Assembly (NCBI GenBank): GCA_037176705.1
Contig: CM073895.1
Coordinates: 103,924,551-103,988,550 of the forward strand
Source: Molossus alvarezi
Lineage: Eukaryota; Chordata; Mammalia; Chiroptera; Molossidae
DNA length: 64,000 nucleotides
Direction: 5' to 3'
Part shown: positions 10,561 to 20,815 of the stretch, in pieces
Numbering within the stretch: position 1 is the first letter of the stretch
Layout of the letters: each line of letters begins with the position of its first letter
Program-made: the position numbers and the translations under genes
The notes under the pieces: model-generated
The model's database searches: none
What the model was told of the DNA's origin: nothing
What the model saw: the letters and a program-made list of their open reading frames with translations, nothing else

Positions 10561-10830
10561 ATATTGGCAGCTAAGACCCATCCCCAGAAGCATCAGCAGA
10601 ATCTGATCAAGAGCGGTGCCCCAGCCCAAGCAGCAGCGAGTCTCGGGGACTTAGACCCGCATGACAGACCAATTTCAGCTGCCAGGTGTCAACCCTCCAG
10701 GACCCACAGCAGGCAAGGGCAGCCATACACCAAAACAGGCTGGGAGGCACAGCAGTCTTAGTTGATACACACTGACCTGCCTGCACATTCCAACATCCCT
10801 CACCAGGCTTAGAACTACTAGACTGCTAAT

Positions 10831-11760
10831 ATGGTGAGACAAAGAAGAAACACCCAAATTTAAAAAAAGAGGAATCACCAGAAAAGGAACTACAGGAACT
10901 AGAAGAAAGCAACTTGTCAGATAAAGAATTCAAAGCAATGATTATAAGGGTGTTCAAACAATTTGGTGAGAACTACAAGCAACTAAATAAGAATTATGAA
11001 GAGCTCACTGGGAACTACTTCAGCTTAAAAAAAGAGAATAGAAGCTACACATAAAGAGCTAGAAGCTATACATAAAAATCAAGAGGAAATAAAGAATGAC
11101 ATAGCTGTTATTAAAAATACCTCAGGAGGGTTCAATAGTAGATTAGAAGAAGCTGAAGACCAAATCAGTAACTTAGAAGACAAGGTAGAGAAAAACACCC
11201 AAATAGAGTAGTAAATAGAAAAAAAGTTTAAAAAGCAGGAGGATAGTTTAAGGGAGCTGGGGGATAATACAAAACATAATCACATTTGCATTATAGGGGT
11301 ACCAGAAGGAGAAGAATCAGAGAAAGGAAGAGAGAACCTGTTTGAAAAAATAATGACAGAAAACTTCCCTAAACTGGTGAAGCAAAAAGTCACACAAGTC
11401 CAGAAAACACATAGAGTCCCAAACAAGATGAACCCCAGAAGACCCACAGCTAGACACTTTATAATAAAAATGGCAAACATTAAGACAAAGAATCTTAAAG
11501 GAAGCAAGAGAGACAGAAAATTACCTACAAGGGAGCTCCCATTAGACTGTCAGCTGATTTCTCAATAGAAATGCTGCAGGCCAGAAGGCATGAAGTGTAC
11601 AAGGTAATGCAAGGCAAGGTCTAAATCCAAGACTACTCTATCCAGCAAGACTATCATTCAAAATTGAAGGAGAAATAAAGAACTTCACAGATTAAAAAAG
11701 AACTAAAGGAATTTACCACCACCAAATAACACTGCAAAAAATGCTGAAGGGACTGTTGTA
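10831..11760 (+). pseudogene. L1-A ORF1 relic (ORF1p RNA-binding protein)
   Basis: ORF1p is the trimeric RNA chaperone that coats L1 RNA. The ATG at 10831 starts MVRQRRNTQI, then a stop follows at once. The protein continues in other frames: lysine/glutamate-rich coiled-coil text at 10900-11200, the RRM-like block with 'IIGVPEGEE' near 11290, and a C-terminal part open at 11353-11568 (KMNPRRPTARHFIIKM). At least three frame breaks or stops, so no functional protein. L1-B at the right end has the same start and the same RRM block. Confidence 0.8.
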
Positions 11761-11812
11761 AGAAGAAGAAGGAACAGAGAGAGAGAGAAAGAAACACAGG
11801 CATAAAATAAAA

Positions 11813-14800
11813 ATGGCAACTAATAACTCTTTATCAATAATAACCTTAAATGTAAATGGCTTAAATGCTCCAATAAAAAAATAGAGTAGCTGATTGGATA
11901 AGAAAACATGACCCATTTATATGCTGTCTACAAGAGACTCACCTCACAACAAAAGATTCATACAGGATAAAAGTGAAGGGATGGAAAAAAATTTCCGCGC
12001 AAATGAAAATGAAAAAACAGCTGGTGTAGCAATACTGATATCTGACGAGATAGACTTCAAAACGAGGGCCATAATAAGAGAAAAAGAAGGTCACTACATA
12101 ATATGAAAAGGATCAATCCAACAAGAGGATATAACCCTGGTAAATGCATATGCACTAAATATGGGAGCACCAAAATATATTTAAAAAGTTCTGGAGGACT
12201 TCAAGGGAGAGATCAATAGCAATATGATCTTAGTGGGTGATTTTAACACCCCACTTACATCACTGGATAGATCTTCCAGACAAAAACTTAACAAGGACAT
12301 GAGTCTTTAAATGACGACCTAGATCAGTTGGTCTTAATTGATATTTACAGAACATTTCACCTGAAAGCTGAAGAATATACATTCTTCTCAAGTACATGGG
12401 ACATTCTCAAAGATAGACCACATGTTAGGACACAAAGTAAGTCCCTACAAATTCAAAAATTTGAAATTGTATCAAGCATTTTCTCGGACCACAATGGCAA
12501 AAAACTAGAATGTAATTACAACAAAAACACACAAAAACATTCAAACACTTGGAGGCTAAATAGTCTATTATTAAACAACAAATGGGTTATCAACAAGATC
12601 AAAGAAAAAATTAAAAACTTCCTGGAAACCAATGAAAACAAACATACAACAACACAAAATCTATGGGATGTAGCAAAAGCAGTCCTGAGAGGGAAGTTCA
12701 TAGCACTATAGGCCTACCTCAAGAAACAAGAATAATTTGTAATTGACTCTCTAATCCTACAACTTAAAGATCTGGATTGAAAACAAAAATAAAAACCTAG
12801 AGCAAGTAGAAGGAAAGAAATAGTAAAGGTCAGGGCAGAAATAAACAACATAGAGACTAAAAAAAAAAAAAAACAGCTCAAAAGATCAATGAAACAAAAA
12901 GTTGGTTCTTTGCAAAGGTAAACAAGATCGATGGACCTTTAGCCAGACTCACCAAGAAACAAAAGGAGAGGACCGAAATAAACAAAATCAGAAACAAAAG
13001 AGAAGTAACAACTGACACCACAGAAATACAAAGGATCATCAAAACATACTATGAACAATTATACGCCAAAAAATTGGACAATCTAGGAGAAATGGACAAA
13101 TTTCTAGAAACACACAGTCTCCAAAAACTGAACCAGGAAGAGATAGAAAACTTGAAGAGACCAATAACAACAAAGGAAATTGAAGATGTAATTAAGAAAC
13201 TCCCAGCAAACAAAAGCTCAGGCCAGGATGGCTTCACAGGGGAGTTTTACCAAACATTCAAAGAAAATCTAATACCCATTCTTCTCAAACTATTCCAGAA
13301 AATCCAAGAAGATGGGAAACTTTCCATCTCATTTTATGAGGCCAGCATAATCCTAATTCCAAAACTGGATAAAGACAGTACAAAGAAAGAAAACTACAGG
13401 CCAATATTCCTAATGAACACAGATGCCAAAATCCTTAACAAAATATTAACAAATCGGATCCAGTAATACACCCAAAAAAATTATCCACTATGACCAAGTG
13501 GGATTCATCCCAGAGGTGCAAGGATGGTACAATATTCTCAAATCAATCAATGTGATACACCACATAAACAAAATTAAAGATGAAAAGCCTATGATCATAT
13601 TAATAGATGCTGAAAAAGCATTCGACAGAATCCACCACCCATTTCTGATAAAAACATTCAGCAATGTGGGAATAGAGGGATCATATTTCAACATAATAAA
13701 GGCCATATATGAAAAACCTACAGCCAACATCATACTCAATGGGCAAAAACTAAAAATATTTCCCTTAAGAACGGGAACAAGACAAGGATGTCTACTTTTG
13801 CCACTCTTATTTATCATTGTACTGGAAATCTTAGCAACAGCAATTAGACATGAAGAAAAAATAAAAAGAAACCAACCTGGAAAGAAGGAAGTGAAACTGT
13901 CATTATTTGCAGATGACATGATATTGTATATAGAAAACCATAAAGACTCTATCAAAAATCTACTAGAATTAATAAATGAATTTGGCAAAGTAGCAGGATA
14001 CAAATTTAACATGAAGAAATTGATGGCATTCTTATACACCAGCAATGAACTCACAGAAAGAGAAACTGAAAAAACAATCCCCTATTATGATTGTGGCAAA
14101 AAAATTAAGATACCTAGGAATAACCTTAATCAAAGAAGTAAAGGATCTCTTTACAGAAAACTACAGGTCATTGAAAAAAGAAATAGAGGAAGATATTAAA
14201 AAGTGGAAGCATATACCTTGTTCATGGATTGGAAGAATTAACATCATTAAAATGTTCATACTACCCAAAGCAATCTATAGATTCAATTCAATTCCCATCA
14301 AAACACCAGTGATATACTTCACAGAACTAGAACAAATACTCCAAAAGTTTATATGGAACAAAAAGGGCCCCGAATAGCCACAGCAATCTTGAAAAAGAAG
14401 AACAAAGTAGGAGAGATCACATTACCTGACATCAGGTTATACTACAAAGCCACTGTAATCAAAACAGCCTGGTACTGGCACAAGAACAGGCATATGGACC
14501 AGTGGAACAGAACAGAGAACCCTGAAATGGACTCAAAACAATATGCTCAATTAATATTTGACAAAGGTGACAAGAGTAGACAGTGGAGTCAAGACAGCCT
14601 TTTCAATAAATGGTGTTGAGAAAGTTGGACAGCTATATGCAAAAAAAAATGAAGCTAGACCACCAACTTACACCATATACAAGAATAAATTCAAAATGGA
14701 ATAAGTACTTAAATGTAAGACCTAAAACCATAAACTCATAGAAGAAATCATAAGCAATAAACTTTTTGACATTACTCTTAGCAATATTTTTTTAGATATG

Positions 14801-15600
14801 TCCCCTTGGACAAGGGAAAGAAAAGAAAAAATAAACTAATGGAACTATATCAAACTGAGGAATTTTTGCACAGTAAAGATAACCATCCACAAAACGAAAA
14901 GACAACTTACTTAATGGAGAAGATATTCATACATTCAATAAGGGGTTAGTATCCAAAATATATAAGGAATTCATACAACTAATGCCCCTCAAAGCAAACA
15001 ATCCTGTTAAAAAATGGGAAGAGGACTTGAATAAACATTTCTTTGAATAATACATTACTGATGGCCAACAGAAATATGAAAAGATGCTCAATATCACTAG
15101 TCATCAGAGAGATGCAAATTCAAACTACAATGAGTTATCAGCTCACACCTGTTAGAATGGCCACCATCAATAAATCAACAACAAATGTTGTCAAGAATGT
15201 GGGGAAAAGGGAACCCTAGTGCACTGTGGGTGGAATTGAAACTGGTGCAGCCTCTATAGAAAACAATATGGAAGTTCCTCAAAATTTTGAAATAAAACTA
15301 CCATAAGACTCAGCAATTCCACTCTGGGGTATTTATCTGAAAAATCCATAACACTAATTCAAAATGATACATGCACCCCTACATTCATTGCAGAATTATT
15401 TACAATAGCCAAGATATGGAAGCAACCTAAATGCCCATTGATGAATGGATATAGAAGACACTGTACATATATACAATGGAATATTACTCAGCCATAAAAA
15501 TAATGGAATCTTGCCATTTGTGACAATATGGATGGACCTAGATTATGTTAAGTGAAATAAGTCAGAGAGAGAGGACAAATACCACATGATTTTACTTACA
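11813..15600 (+). pseudogene. L1-A ORF2 relic (endonuclease-reverse transcriptase)
   Basis: ORF2p nicks target DNA and reverse-transcribes L1 RNA. The ATG at 11813 begins MATNNSLSIITLNVNGLN, the usual endonuclease start. Pieces in changing frames follow: endonuclease 11813-12500 (VGDFNTPL near 12240), the region before the polymerase 12328-13466, the reverse transcriptase 13498-14199 with the catalytic FADD at 13906-13917, and thumb/connector 14045-14619. The C-terminal part to about 15600 is recognisable only in the DNA. Several stops and indels. Similar in layout to L1-D but more decayed. Confidence 0.85.
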
Positions 15601-16172
15601 TATAGAATCTAAAAAACAAAACACAAACAACCTCATAGACAGAGAGCACATTTTGCTGGTGGCCAGATTGAAGGGGGTTGTAGGGATGGGTGAAAGGGGG
15701 AAGAGGTTAAGATGCACAATTGGCCAGTTATAAAAACAGCCTCAGGGATGTGAAGTACAGCACAGGAAATATAGTTAATAATATCATAGCTCTGGCCCGT
15801 GTGGCTCAGCTGGCTGGAGCGTCATCTCATACACAAAAAGGTTGTGGATTCGGTTTCCAATCAGGGCACATACCTAGGTTGTGGGTACCATCTCTGCTCG
15901 GGGCATGTATGGAAGGCAACCAGTCAATGTTCTCTCTTGCATTGATGTTTCTTCCTCTGTCTCTGTCTCTCCCTCTTTTCCCTTCTCTCTAAAATCAATA
16001 AATATATCACTGGGTGAGGATTAAAAAAAGTAATATTATAATGACTATGTATGGTGTCAGATGGGTATTAGACTTATCAGGGCGATCACTTCCTAAGTTA
16101 TATAAATATCTAATCACTATGTTGAGCACCAGCAACTAATATAATGTTATATGTCAATTATGATTGAAAAAT

Positions 16173-16180
<8 letters not shown>
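15601..16180 (+). mobile_element. L1-A 3'UTR (interrupted)
   Basis: Carries 'ggggttgtagggatgggtga', 'cacaggaaatatagttaata', then after the SINE 'gtaatattataatgactatg', 'cttatcagggcgatcacttc' and 'gttgagcaccagcaactaat'. These are standard Laurasiatherian L1 3'UTR blocks in order, so the SINE insertion is clean. Confidence 0.8.
15789..16029 (+). mobile_element. Ves-type SINE (type C) in L1-A 3'UTR
   Basis: Head 'ctctggcccgtgtggctcag', then 'ctggctggagcgtcatc', B-box-like 'ggattcggtttccaatc', and tail 'cactgggtgaggattaaaaa'. This head differs from types A and B. Flanks 'taatatcata' and 'taatattata' form a 10-bp TSD with one mismatch. Confidence 0.9.
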
Positions 16181-16217
<37 letters not shown>

Positions 16218-16219
16218 AA
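16177..16219. repeat. (AAAT)n microsatellite from L1 A tail
   Basis: About 11 units of aaat at the exact 3' end of L1-A. It is a poly(A) tail that has become a tetranucleotide repeat. Confidence 0.95.
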
Positions 16220-16265
16220 TACCTTAAATAGACAAAATAGGAAACACTATTAAAACTAATAACAG

Positions 16266-16484
16266 CCTGGTCAGTGTGGCTCAGTGGTTGAGCATCAACT
16301 CATGCACCCAGAAGTCGCCGGTTCAATTCCCGATCAGAGCACATGCCCAGGTTGTGGGCCAAATCCCCAGTGGGGGACATGCAGGAGGCAGCCAATCGAT
16401 GTTCTCTCTCATCGATGTTTCCATCTCTCTCTCCCTCTCCCTTCCTTTCTCTCTAAAATCAATTAAAAAAAATTGAAAACAAAC
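16266..16484 (+). mobile_element. Ves-type SINE (type A)
   Basis: Complete sense copy: 'cctggtcagtgtggctcagt', B box 'ggttcaattcc', core with 'gcccaggttgtgggcc', CT-rich tail and short A tail. TSD 'aaactaataacag' (16253-16265) and 'aaactaataatag' (16485-16497), one mismatch. Confidence 0.95.
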
Positions 16485-16497
16485 AAACTAATAATAG

Positions 16498-16987
16498 AGG
16501 TTAGCAATGTTGGTGGATTCAAGATCAATTTATAAAAAATCAGTAACATGTTTAACCAGATAGAAAAAATAAGATAAATAACTAACCAGAGATAAATAAC
16601 TAACTGGATAGAAAACAACTAACCAAATAGAAAAATAAGATATTTACAACAACTAACTAATATATATAACTAATATATATATTTTAAAGACATAGGGACT
16701 AATCTAACCTTATATTACTCTGTAATGAAGGTCTCTAACAAAGAATATAGAAATGATCTGAATTACAAAAAAAAAAAATCCCATGCTCTTAGATGAGTTG
16801 GCGTTAATATTATAAAGATATCAATTTCCTTCTAATTAATCTACATAGTCAGTGCAATTGCAACCTAAATACAACTTATATATGAAAAATACTGGTTCAC
16901 AAGCAGATACGTTAACTTCAAAAAAGAAGACTAAAGACAGGGTACTTTGCTCTTCCAAATATTAAAATATTCTACAAAGCCTTAGTA
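16498..16987 (+). mobile_element. Old L1 ORF2 fragment, sense, left side of the microinversion
   Basis: Decayed ORF2 reverse-transcriptase/thumb region ('cttctaattaatctacatag', then 'tgcaattgcaacc', then the 'tctacaaagccttagta' site where L1 codes for YYKA). The last 90 bp (16898-16987) reappear inverted at 17766-17855. The L1 sequence that should follow is found reversed at 17127-17765. Confidence 0.75.
16898..16987 (+). repeat. 90-bp inverted duplication, left arm
   Basis: Matches the reverse complement of 17766-17855 at 85 of 90 positions by hand alignment, with no gaps. It marks one breakpoint of the inversion described under findings. Confidence 0.9.
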
Positions 16988-16988
16988 G

Positions 16989-17014
16989 TGTGTCCCTCTC
17001 ACATCCATGTGTCA

Positions 17015-17057
<43 letters not shown>

Positions 17058-17115
17058 TCACTCTATCTGAAGATAAATGGAGAAATATCCTCTGCTGAAG
17101 ATTTTTTAAAAAAGG
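16989..17115 (+). mobile_element. Ves-type SINE (type B), severed 3' half
   Basis: Starts abruptly at 'tgtccctctcacatcca', continues through (CT)n and 'cactctatctgaagataaat', and ends 'cctctgctgaagatttttta'. It has no head. The missing head is at 17856-17961 on the other strand. The adjacent 'tattttatggt' at 17116-17126 is its TSD, now inverted relative to the partner at 17962-17973. Confidence 0.9.
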
Positions 17116-17126
17116 TATTTTATGGT

Positions 17127-17765
17127 AATTATTTTTTTAATTTGCATTTCTCTGAACACCAGTAATTTAGCATCTACTCATATGTTGATTAGCCGTCTGT
17201 ATTTTCTCTTCTCTACACTCCTTGCTCATAGCCTTTGCACATCCTTCTGCTGGGGTGCCTGTGTTTTATTGTGACTTGCAGAATTTCTTGTATACTTTAC
17301 GTAACAGTGTCTCACTCGTTTTGGACACTGATAGTACATCTGTCCGACTTACCACTCACTGTTTTTTTGTTCCTCGTTCCCTTTGTTGAATGTAAAGCCT
17401 TTAATTATGGTATAATACAAATTATCAGTGTTTTGGGGGTGTTTTTCTTTGTTCTTCCCCCCCCGCCAATTTTTTGTGCTTTAAAGGTGTTGAAGTCTTT
17501 CTTCAATTTTATATCACAAAACGTTACACTTTTCATGTTCTAGTTTTTAATTCATTTAGGGTTTCTGTTTTATGTAGGGATTCTGTTTTATTTTTTTCTG
17601 TAGAGTGAGCTAGTATTTTCCTATTTACCAAGGAAACCATTTTCCCATTGATTGGCAGTGTTATTTTTATCATTTACTAAGTTCCTATATACACCCAGCC
17701 TGTCTAGAAATCTCTGTACTGATCTCTCTCTGCCTAGTTTTATGCCAGTAGCATAACGTTTTTAT
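17127..17765 (-). mobile_element. Old L1 ORF2 fragment, inverted segment
   Basis: Antisense ORF2: from 'aatttgcatttctctgaaca' (ORF2 3' end) at the left to 'gccagtagcataacg' at the right. Read on the minus strand it continues directly from the 'ctacaaagccttagtaataa' arm, so it is the missing downstream half of the sense fragment at 16498-16987. Confidence 0.75.
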
Positions 17766-17855
17766 TACTAAGGCTTTGTAGAATGTTTTAATATTTGGAA
17801 GAGCAAAGTACCCTGTCTTTAGTCTTTCTTTTTGAAGTGAACATATCTGCTTGTG
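17766..17855 (-). repeat. 90-bp inverted duplication, right arm
   Basis: Reverse complement of 16898-16987 with five substitutions. It abuts the severed SINE head at 17856. Confidence 0.9.
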
Positions 17856-17961
17856 GTCAGGGATGAACTGCAACCGAGGTATGTGCCCTTGACCGAATCG
17901 AACCTGGGACTCTTTGGTCCGTGGGCCAACATGCCAACCGCTGAGCCAAACTGGCCAGGGC
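17856..17961 (-). mobile_element. Ves-type SINE (type B), severed 5' half
   Basis: On the minus strand: 'gccctggccagtttggctca' (A box), 'gttggcatgttggcc', B box 'ggttcgattc', 'ggtcaagggcacatacctcg', ending 'gttgcagttcatccctgac'. The 3' half lies at 16989-17115. The TSD partner 'accataaaaata' follows at 17962-17973. Confidence 0.9.
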
Positions 17962-17973
17962 ACCATAAAAATA

Positions 17974-18450
17974 ACTTTATGGCAAAAATTAAACATCTGG
18001 ATGATAGTAGGGATTGGTGGGGGCGGGGACTTAGGAACTGGCATGTACTGCTGCCAAGGGCACAGACTGAGGCAGCCATTCTGGAGGCCCAGCCAGTCTG
18101 GACCTGGCAGTAGCCAGGAGAGTTTGCACAGGTACATGGGCTGCTGTGGCAGCTGGAAGTTGGGAGCACCTGGGCATTCGTTGCTGAGAACTAGACTAGG
18201 AAAATGCACTGTGTGTACACCACAGAGCAGAGCAGGCAGAAGCACTGGTGTACACAGAAATATAGTCATTCGGCTAGAAACAGGATAAAAATTATATATA
18301 ACATTTAAAACCACGTATCAACAAAAAACTGACATTGTATAAGAATACATACAAAAAAACAAAAAAGGATATATATTGAACACATCAAAATAGTGCCTTT
18401 GGGTGAAGTGTAATGAAACTAGGCACCGGGGAGAGAAGTGAATGAATAAA
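17974..18450. other. Short L1-like remnant then unassigned DNA
   Basis: 17974-18010 may continue the old L1. 18010-18300 is GC-balanced DNA with antisense frames (17685-18314) that overlap the SINE and are chance. 18300-18450 is A-rich. No gene. Confidence 0.3.
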
Positions 18451-18463
18451 GGGGTAGGCGGGT

Positions 18464-18986
18464 GACTGGACAGATCGGTGGACTGGTGAATGGGTGGATG
18501 GGTAGATGGGTGGATGGGTGGATGGGTGGATAGGTGGACTGGTGGATGGGTGGCTGGGTGGATGGGTGAATGGTGGATGGGTGGATGGTGGATGGGTGGG
18601 TGGGTGGATGGTGGACTGGAGGATGGGTGGATGGTGGATGGTGGATGGTGGATGGGTGGACTGGTGGATGGGTGGGTGGGTGGGTGAATGGGTGAATGGT
18701 GGATGGGTGGACGGGTGGATGGGTGGATGGTGGACGGGTGGATGGGTGGATGGTGGATGGTGGATGGGTGGACTGGTGGATGGTGGGTGGGTGAATGGGT
18801 GAATGGTGGACGGGTAGATGGGTGGACTAGTGGATGGGTGGGTGGGTGGATGGGTGGACTGGTGGATGGGTGGATGGTGGACGGGTGGATGGGTGGATGG
18901 TGGATGGGTGGACTGGTGGATGGTGGATGGGTGGGTGGGTGAATGGTGGACGGGTGGATGGGTGGACTGGTGGATGGGTGGATGGA
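18464..18986. repeat. (TGGA/TGGG)n minisatellite
   Basis: About 520 bp of 'ggatgggt' / 'ggtggat' / 'ggactggt' type units, G-rich on the plus strand and almost free of C apart from the ggact and ggacg variants. It produces five overlapping open frames of M/G/W/V/D repeats, which are not proteins. Confidence 0.95.
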
Positions 18987-19085
18987 CTACTCAAACAAAA
19001 GGACTTTCAACGTCAGGGTGGCTCAGTGAGGAGTATGATTACTTCAACCCTCTGCATCTGAAATGCCATCTGAAAGAACAAAATA

Positions 19086-19098
19086 CCCCCCCCCCCCC
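19086..19098. repeat. Poly(C) tract
   Basis: Thirteen consecutive C. Confidence 0.95.
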
Positions 19099-19829
19099 AG
19101 GTATTTGAACGAGAACTATAGCAACATTAATAAATGTTCATCAAGAGGGCATTCCCAGTGCAGGTGCTGTGAGAGCATTTGCCTTCCGGTGAATGTTATT
19201 TATCATCTTACTTTGTGCTCTAGGCTGCTCTAGGCACCCAAGACTCACTCACACACAAAACAAAGACACCTGCCCTCAAGGAGCTTGTATTCTGATGGGG
19301 AAGGAGGACAAAAAACATAAACATAATACACACATCAATTATACAGTATAATAGACCATATGTGCTATTTAAAAAGGAGAAGTAGAACAGGGACGTCAAA
19401 TCAGGAAGGTGTGGGGCAGTATTTGTTTCTGTATTTTGTATTAAAGTAGAGCAGTCACCGTGGGCTTGTGGAGAAGGTGACCTAAAGGAGCCGAGAGGAG
19501 TCAGCAGAAGTAAGAACGACCAGGAAGCGGAAAGAGCCAGAGCAGATGTCTTGAGGCAGAAACACACCTTGTGAGACTGGAGCTCAGGCCAGAAGGGAGC
19601 GGGCGGTGGGTGATGAAGTCAGAAGTGCGGAGGGGTTGGATTATGGGGACCTGGAGACCATGAGCAACTCCGCAAGTGGAGTGTTTCTCTGAAGGAAAGA
19701 GCACCGCAGGGTTCTGAGCATTCTGCTCTCGGTGTGAAAACCAGACACGGCAGGTGCGGAGAAGAGGAGACAATGAAGGTGTTCAGAACGGGCAGCTCTT
19801 GCTCACTTTGGTTTGTTTGTTTTGTTTTG

Positions 19830-20130
19830 AAAGAAAATGTGTCATGTATATATTGATTTATTGTTACTTATGTTTTATAAAAATTAGGGAATATTATATG
19901 CATCTTGCTTTTCTCACTTATCAAATTGTGGGAACTCCATCAGTTCACCCAGCATAAAGTTTATATTTTAGTGGCAGAGTGATACCCCATGATGTGGGTA
20001 CAGAAACGTGTTCAACTGAGTCAACAGGTGTGCGTCTGTAAACAACGCTAGAGTTTTATTACTTATGATTGCTTTTCCTTATATGAGATAGATTTCGAAG
20101 GAACAGGACTGCTGGGTTCTGTGGTACATG
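19830..20130 (-). mobile_element. Old L1 3' fragment, antisense
   Basis: 'gtggcagagtgatacccca', 'gtgttcaactgagtcaacag', 'ttccttatatgagatagatt' and 'ggaacaggactgctgggttc' are decayed versions of the antisense L1 3' region (the 'ggaattgctgggtca' block). Confidence 0.55.
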
Positions 20131-20149
20131 CAATTAAAACACGTTATGG

Positions 20150-20250
20150 AAGATCTCAGACAGACACGAAGTAGAGATAATAGTTACCATAATGAACCTC
20201 CATGCACCCATCACCCTGCTTCAATTACCAGAACATGAGCGATCCTGTTC
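20150..20250 (+). mobile_element. Old L1 3'UTR-like piece
   Basis: 'taccataatgaacctccatg' followed by 'cacccatcaccctgcttcaa' and 'ttaccagaacatgagcgatc' matches a common old L1 3'UTR block ('ataatgaaccccatgtaccc'). Confidence 0.5.
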
Positions 20251-20654
20251 CTTTAAACGCCTTCCCCCTCTCCTGCTCTCCCGCTCCAACACACACTGCA
20301 CTATTAAAAGCCGTCTGGATATATTTTTAAGGTAGAGGCAGGATTTCCTGACATGCAAGATGAAGCATGTAAGAGAAAAAGAGGAGTCAAAGGAGTTCCA
20401 AGATTGTTAAACTGGGCAGACAGAAGTCTGGAGTGGCCATCCCCCGGGGTAAGGAAGGTTTGGGGGGAATCAGGCATGCATCTAATCACACGGTCTTCAA
20501 AGACAGAGAAGCTTCACCCCTGTGGTCGAGGGATCTGCGATGATGCAGTAAGACGGGGAGGGATGCAGTGCTGCTGGCTTTGAGGAGGGGGCCCAAGGGC
20601 CGCGGAATGAGGCAACCTCCAGGAGCTGGAGAAGCAGGGGCATGAGGCTTTCCG

Positions 20655-20815
20655 GAACCCCCAGAAGGGACACAGTCCTGCTGACACTGTGAAGTTGGTT
20701 CACTGAGACCCATGTTAGATCTTTGGCCTCCAGAGCTCTGAGGTAATATGGTTGCATCGTTTAAGCACCAGCTTTGCGGTACTTTGTTATAACAGCAACA
20801 GAAATGAGCACGCCC
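20655..20815 (+). repeat. Ancient repeat 3' end, family unassigned
   Basis: 'cagtcctgctgacactgtga', 'tctttggcctccagagctct', 'atcgtttaagcaccagcttt' and 'gtactttgttataacagcaa' follow the 3' end of a well-known placental repeat. A 5' portion of the same kind lies at 51665-51960. Confidence 0.5.

Larger units (their letters stand above)
9275..10830 (+). promoter_or_regulatory. L1-A 5'UTR / internal promoter region
   Basis: GC-rich leader of about 1.55 kb upstream of the ORF1 ATG. L1 promoters are internal and lie here. It has a 'gccattttga' near 9467, similar to a YY1 core but not at the extreme 5' end. Two tandem arrays (9698-9830, 10259-10560) and a 70-bp direct duplication (9982-10051 and 10566-10636) occupy much of it. 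Long frames on both strands here are repeat artefacts. Confidence 0.65.
9275..16220 (+). mobile_element. L1-A: near full-length bat L1 with tandem-repeat 5'UTR
   Basis: A sense L1 of about 6.9 kb: GC-rich 5'UTR (to 10830), ORF1 relic (from the ATG at 10831), ORF2 relic (ATG at 11813), a 3'UTR ending 'ttatgattgaaaaattaaaa' and an A tail turned into (AAAT)n at 16177-16219. A type C SINE lies in the 3'UTR (15789-16029). The 5' border is set by similarity of 9283-9340 to the start of L1-B at 62860 ('gggcaggacc', then GTGAGT-rich DNA). No TSD found. Stops and frameshifts in both ORFs make it immobile. Confidence 0.85.
19215..20440 (+). repeat. Ancient interspersed repeat, split, family unassigned
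   Basis: 19250-19640 has the order 'cctgccctcaaggagcttgt', 'attctgatggggaagg', 'gcagatgtcttgaggcagaa' and 'cagaagggagcggg'. 20317-20440 has 'ggatatatttttaaggtaga', 'ggcaggatttcctga', 'agagaaaaagaggagtcaaa'. These are consecutive parts of one very common old placental repeat. The middle (about 19640-20316) holds L1 sequence. Confidence 0.5.

Noticed and set aside
9191..10562. Antisense repeat-protein frames (up to 258 codons)
   Set aside because: They lie over the tandem arrays in the L1-A 5'UTR.
16498..17765. L1 twin-priming inversion as the explanation
   Set aside because: Twin priming inverts the L1 5' part during insertion. It would not split a separate SINE or invert that SINE's TSD.
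18490..19108. Glycine/tryptophan-rich repeat proteins
   Set aside because: Translations of the TGGA/TGGG array in several frames.
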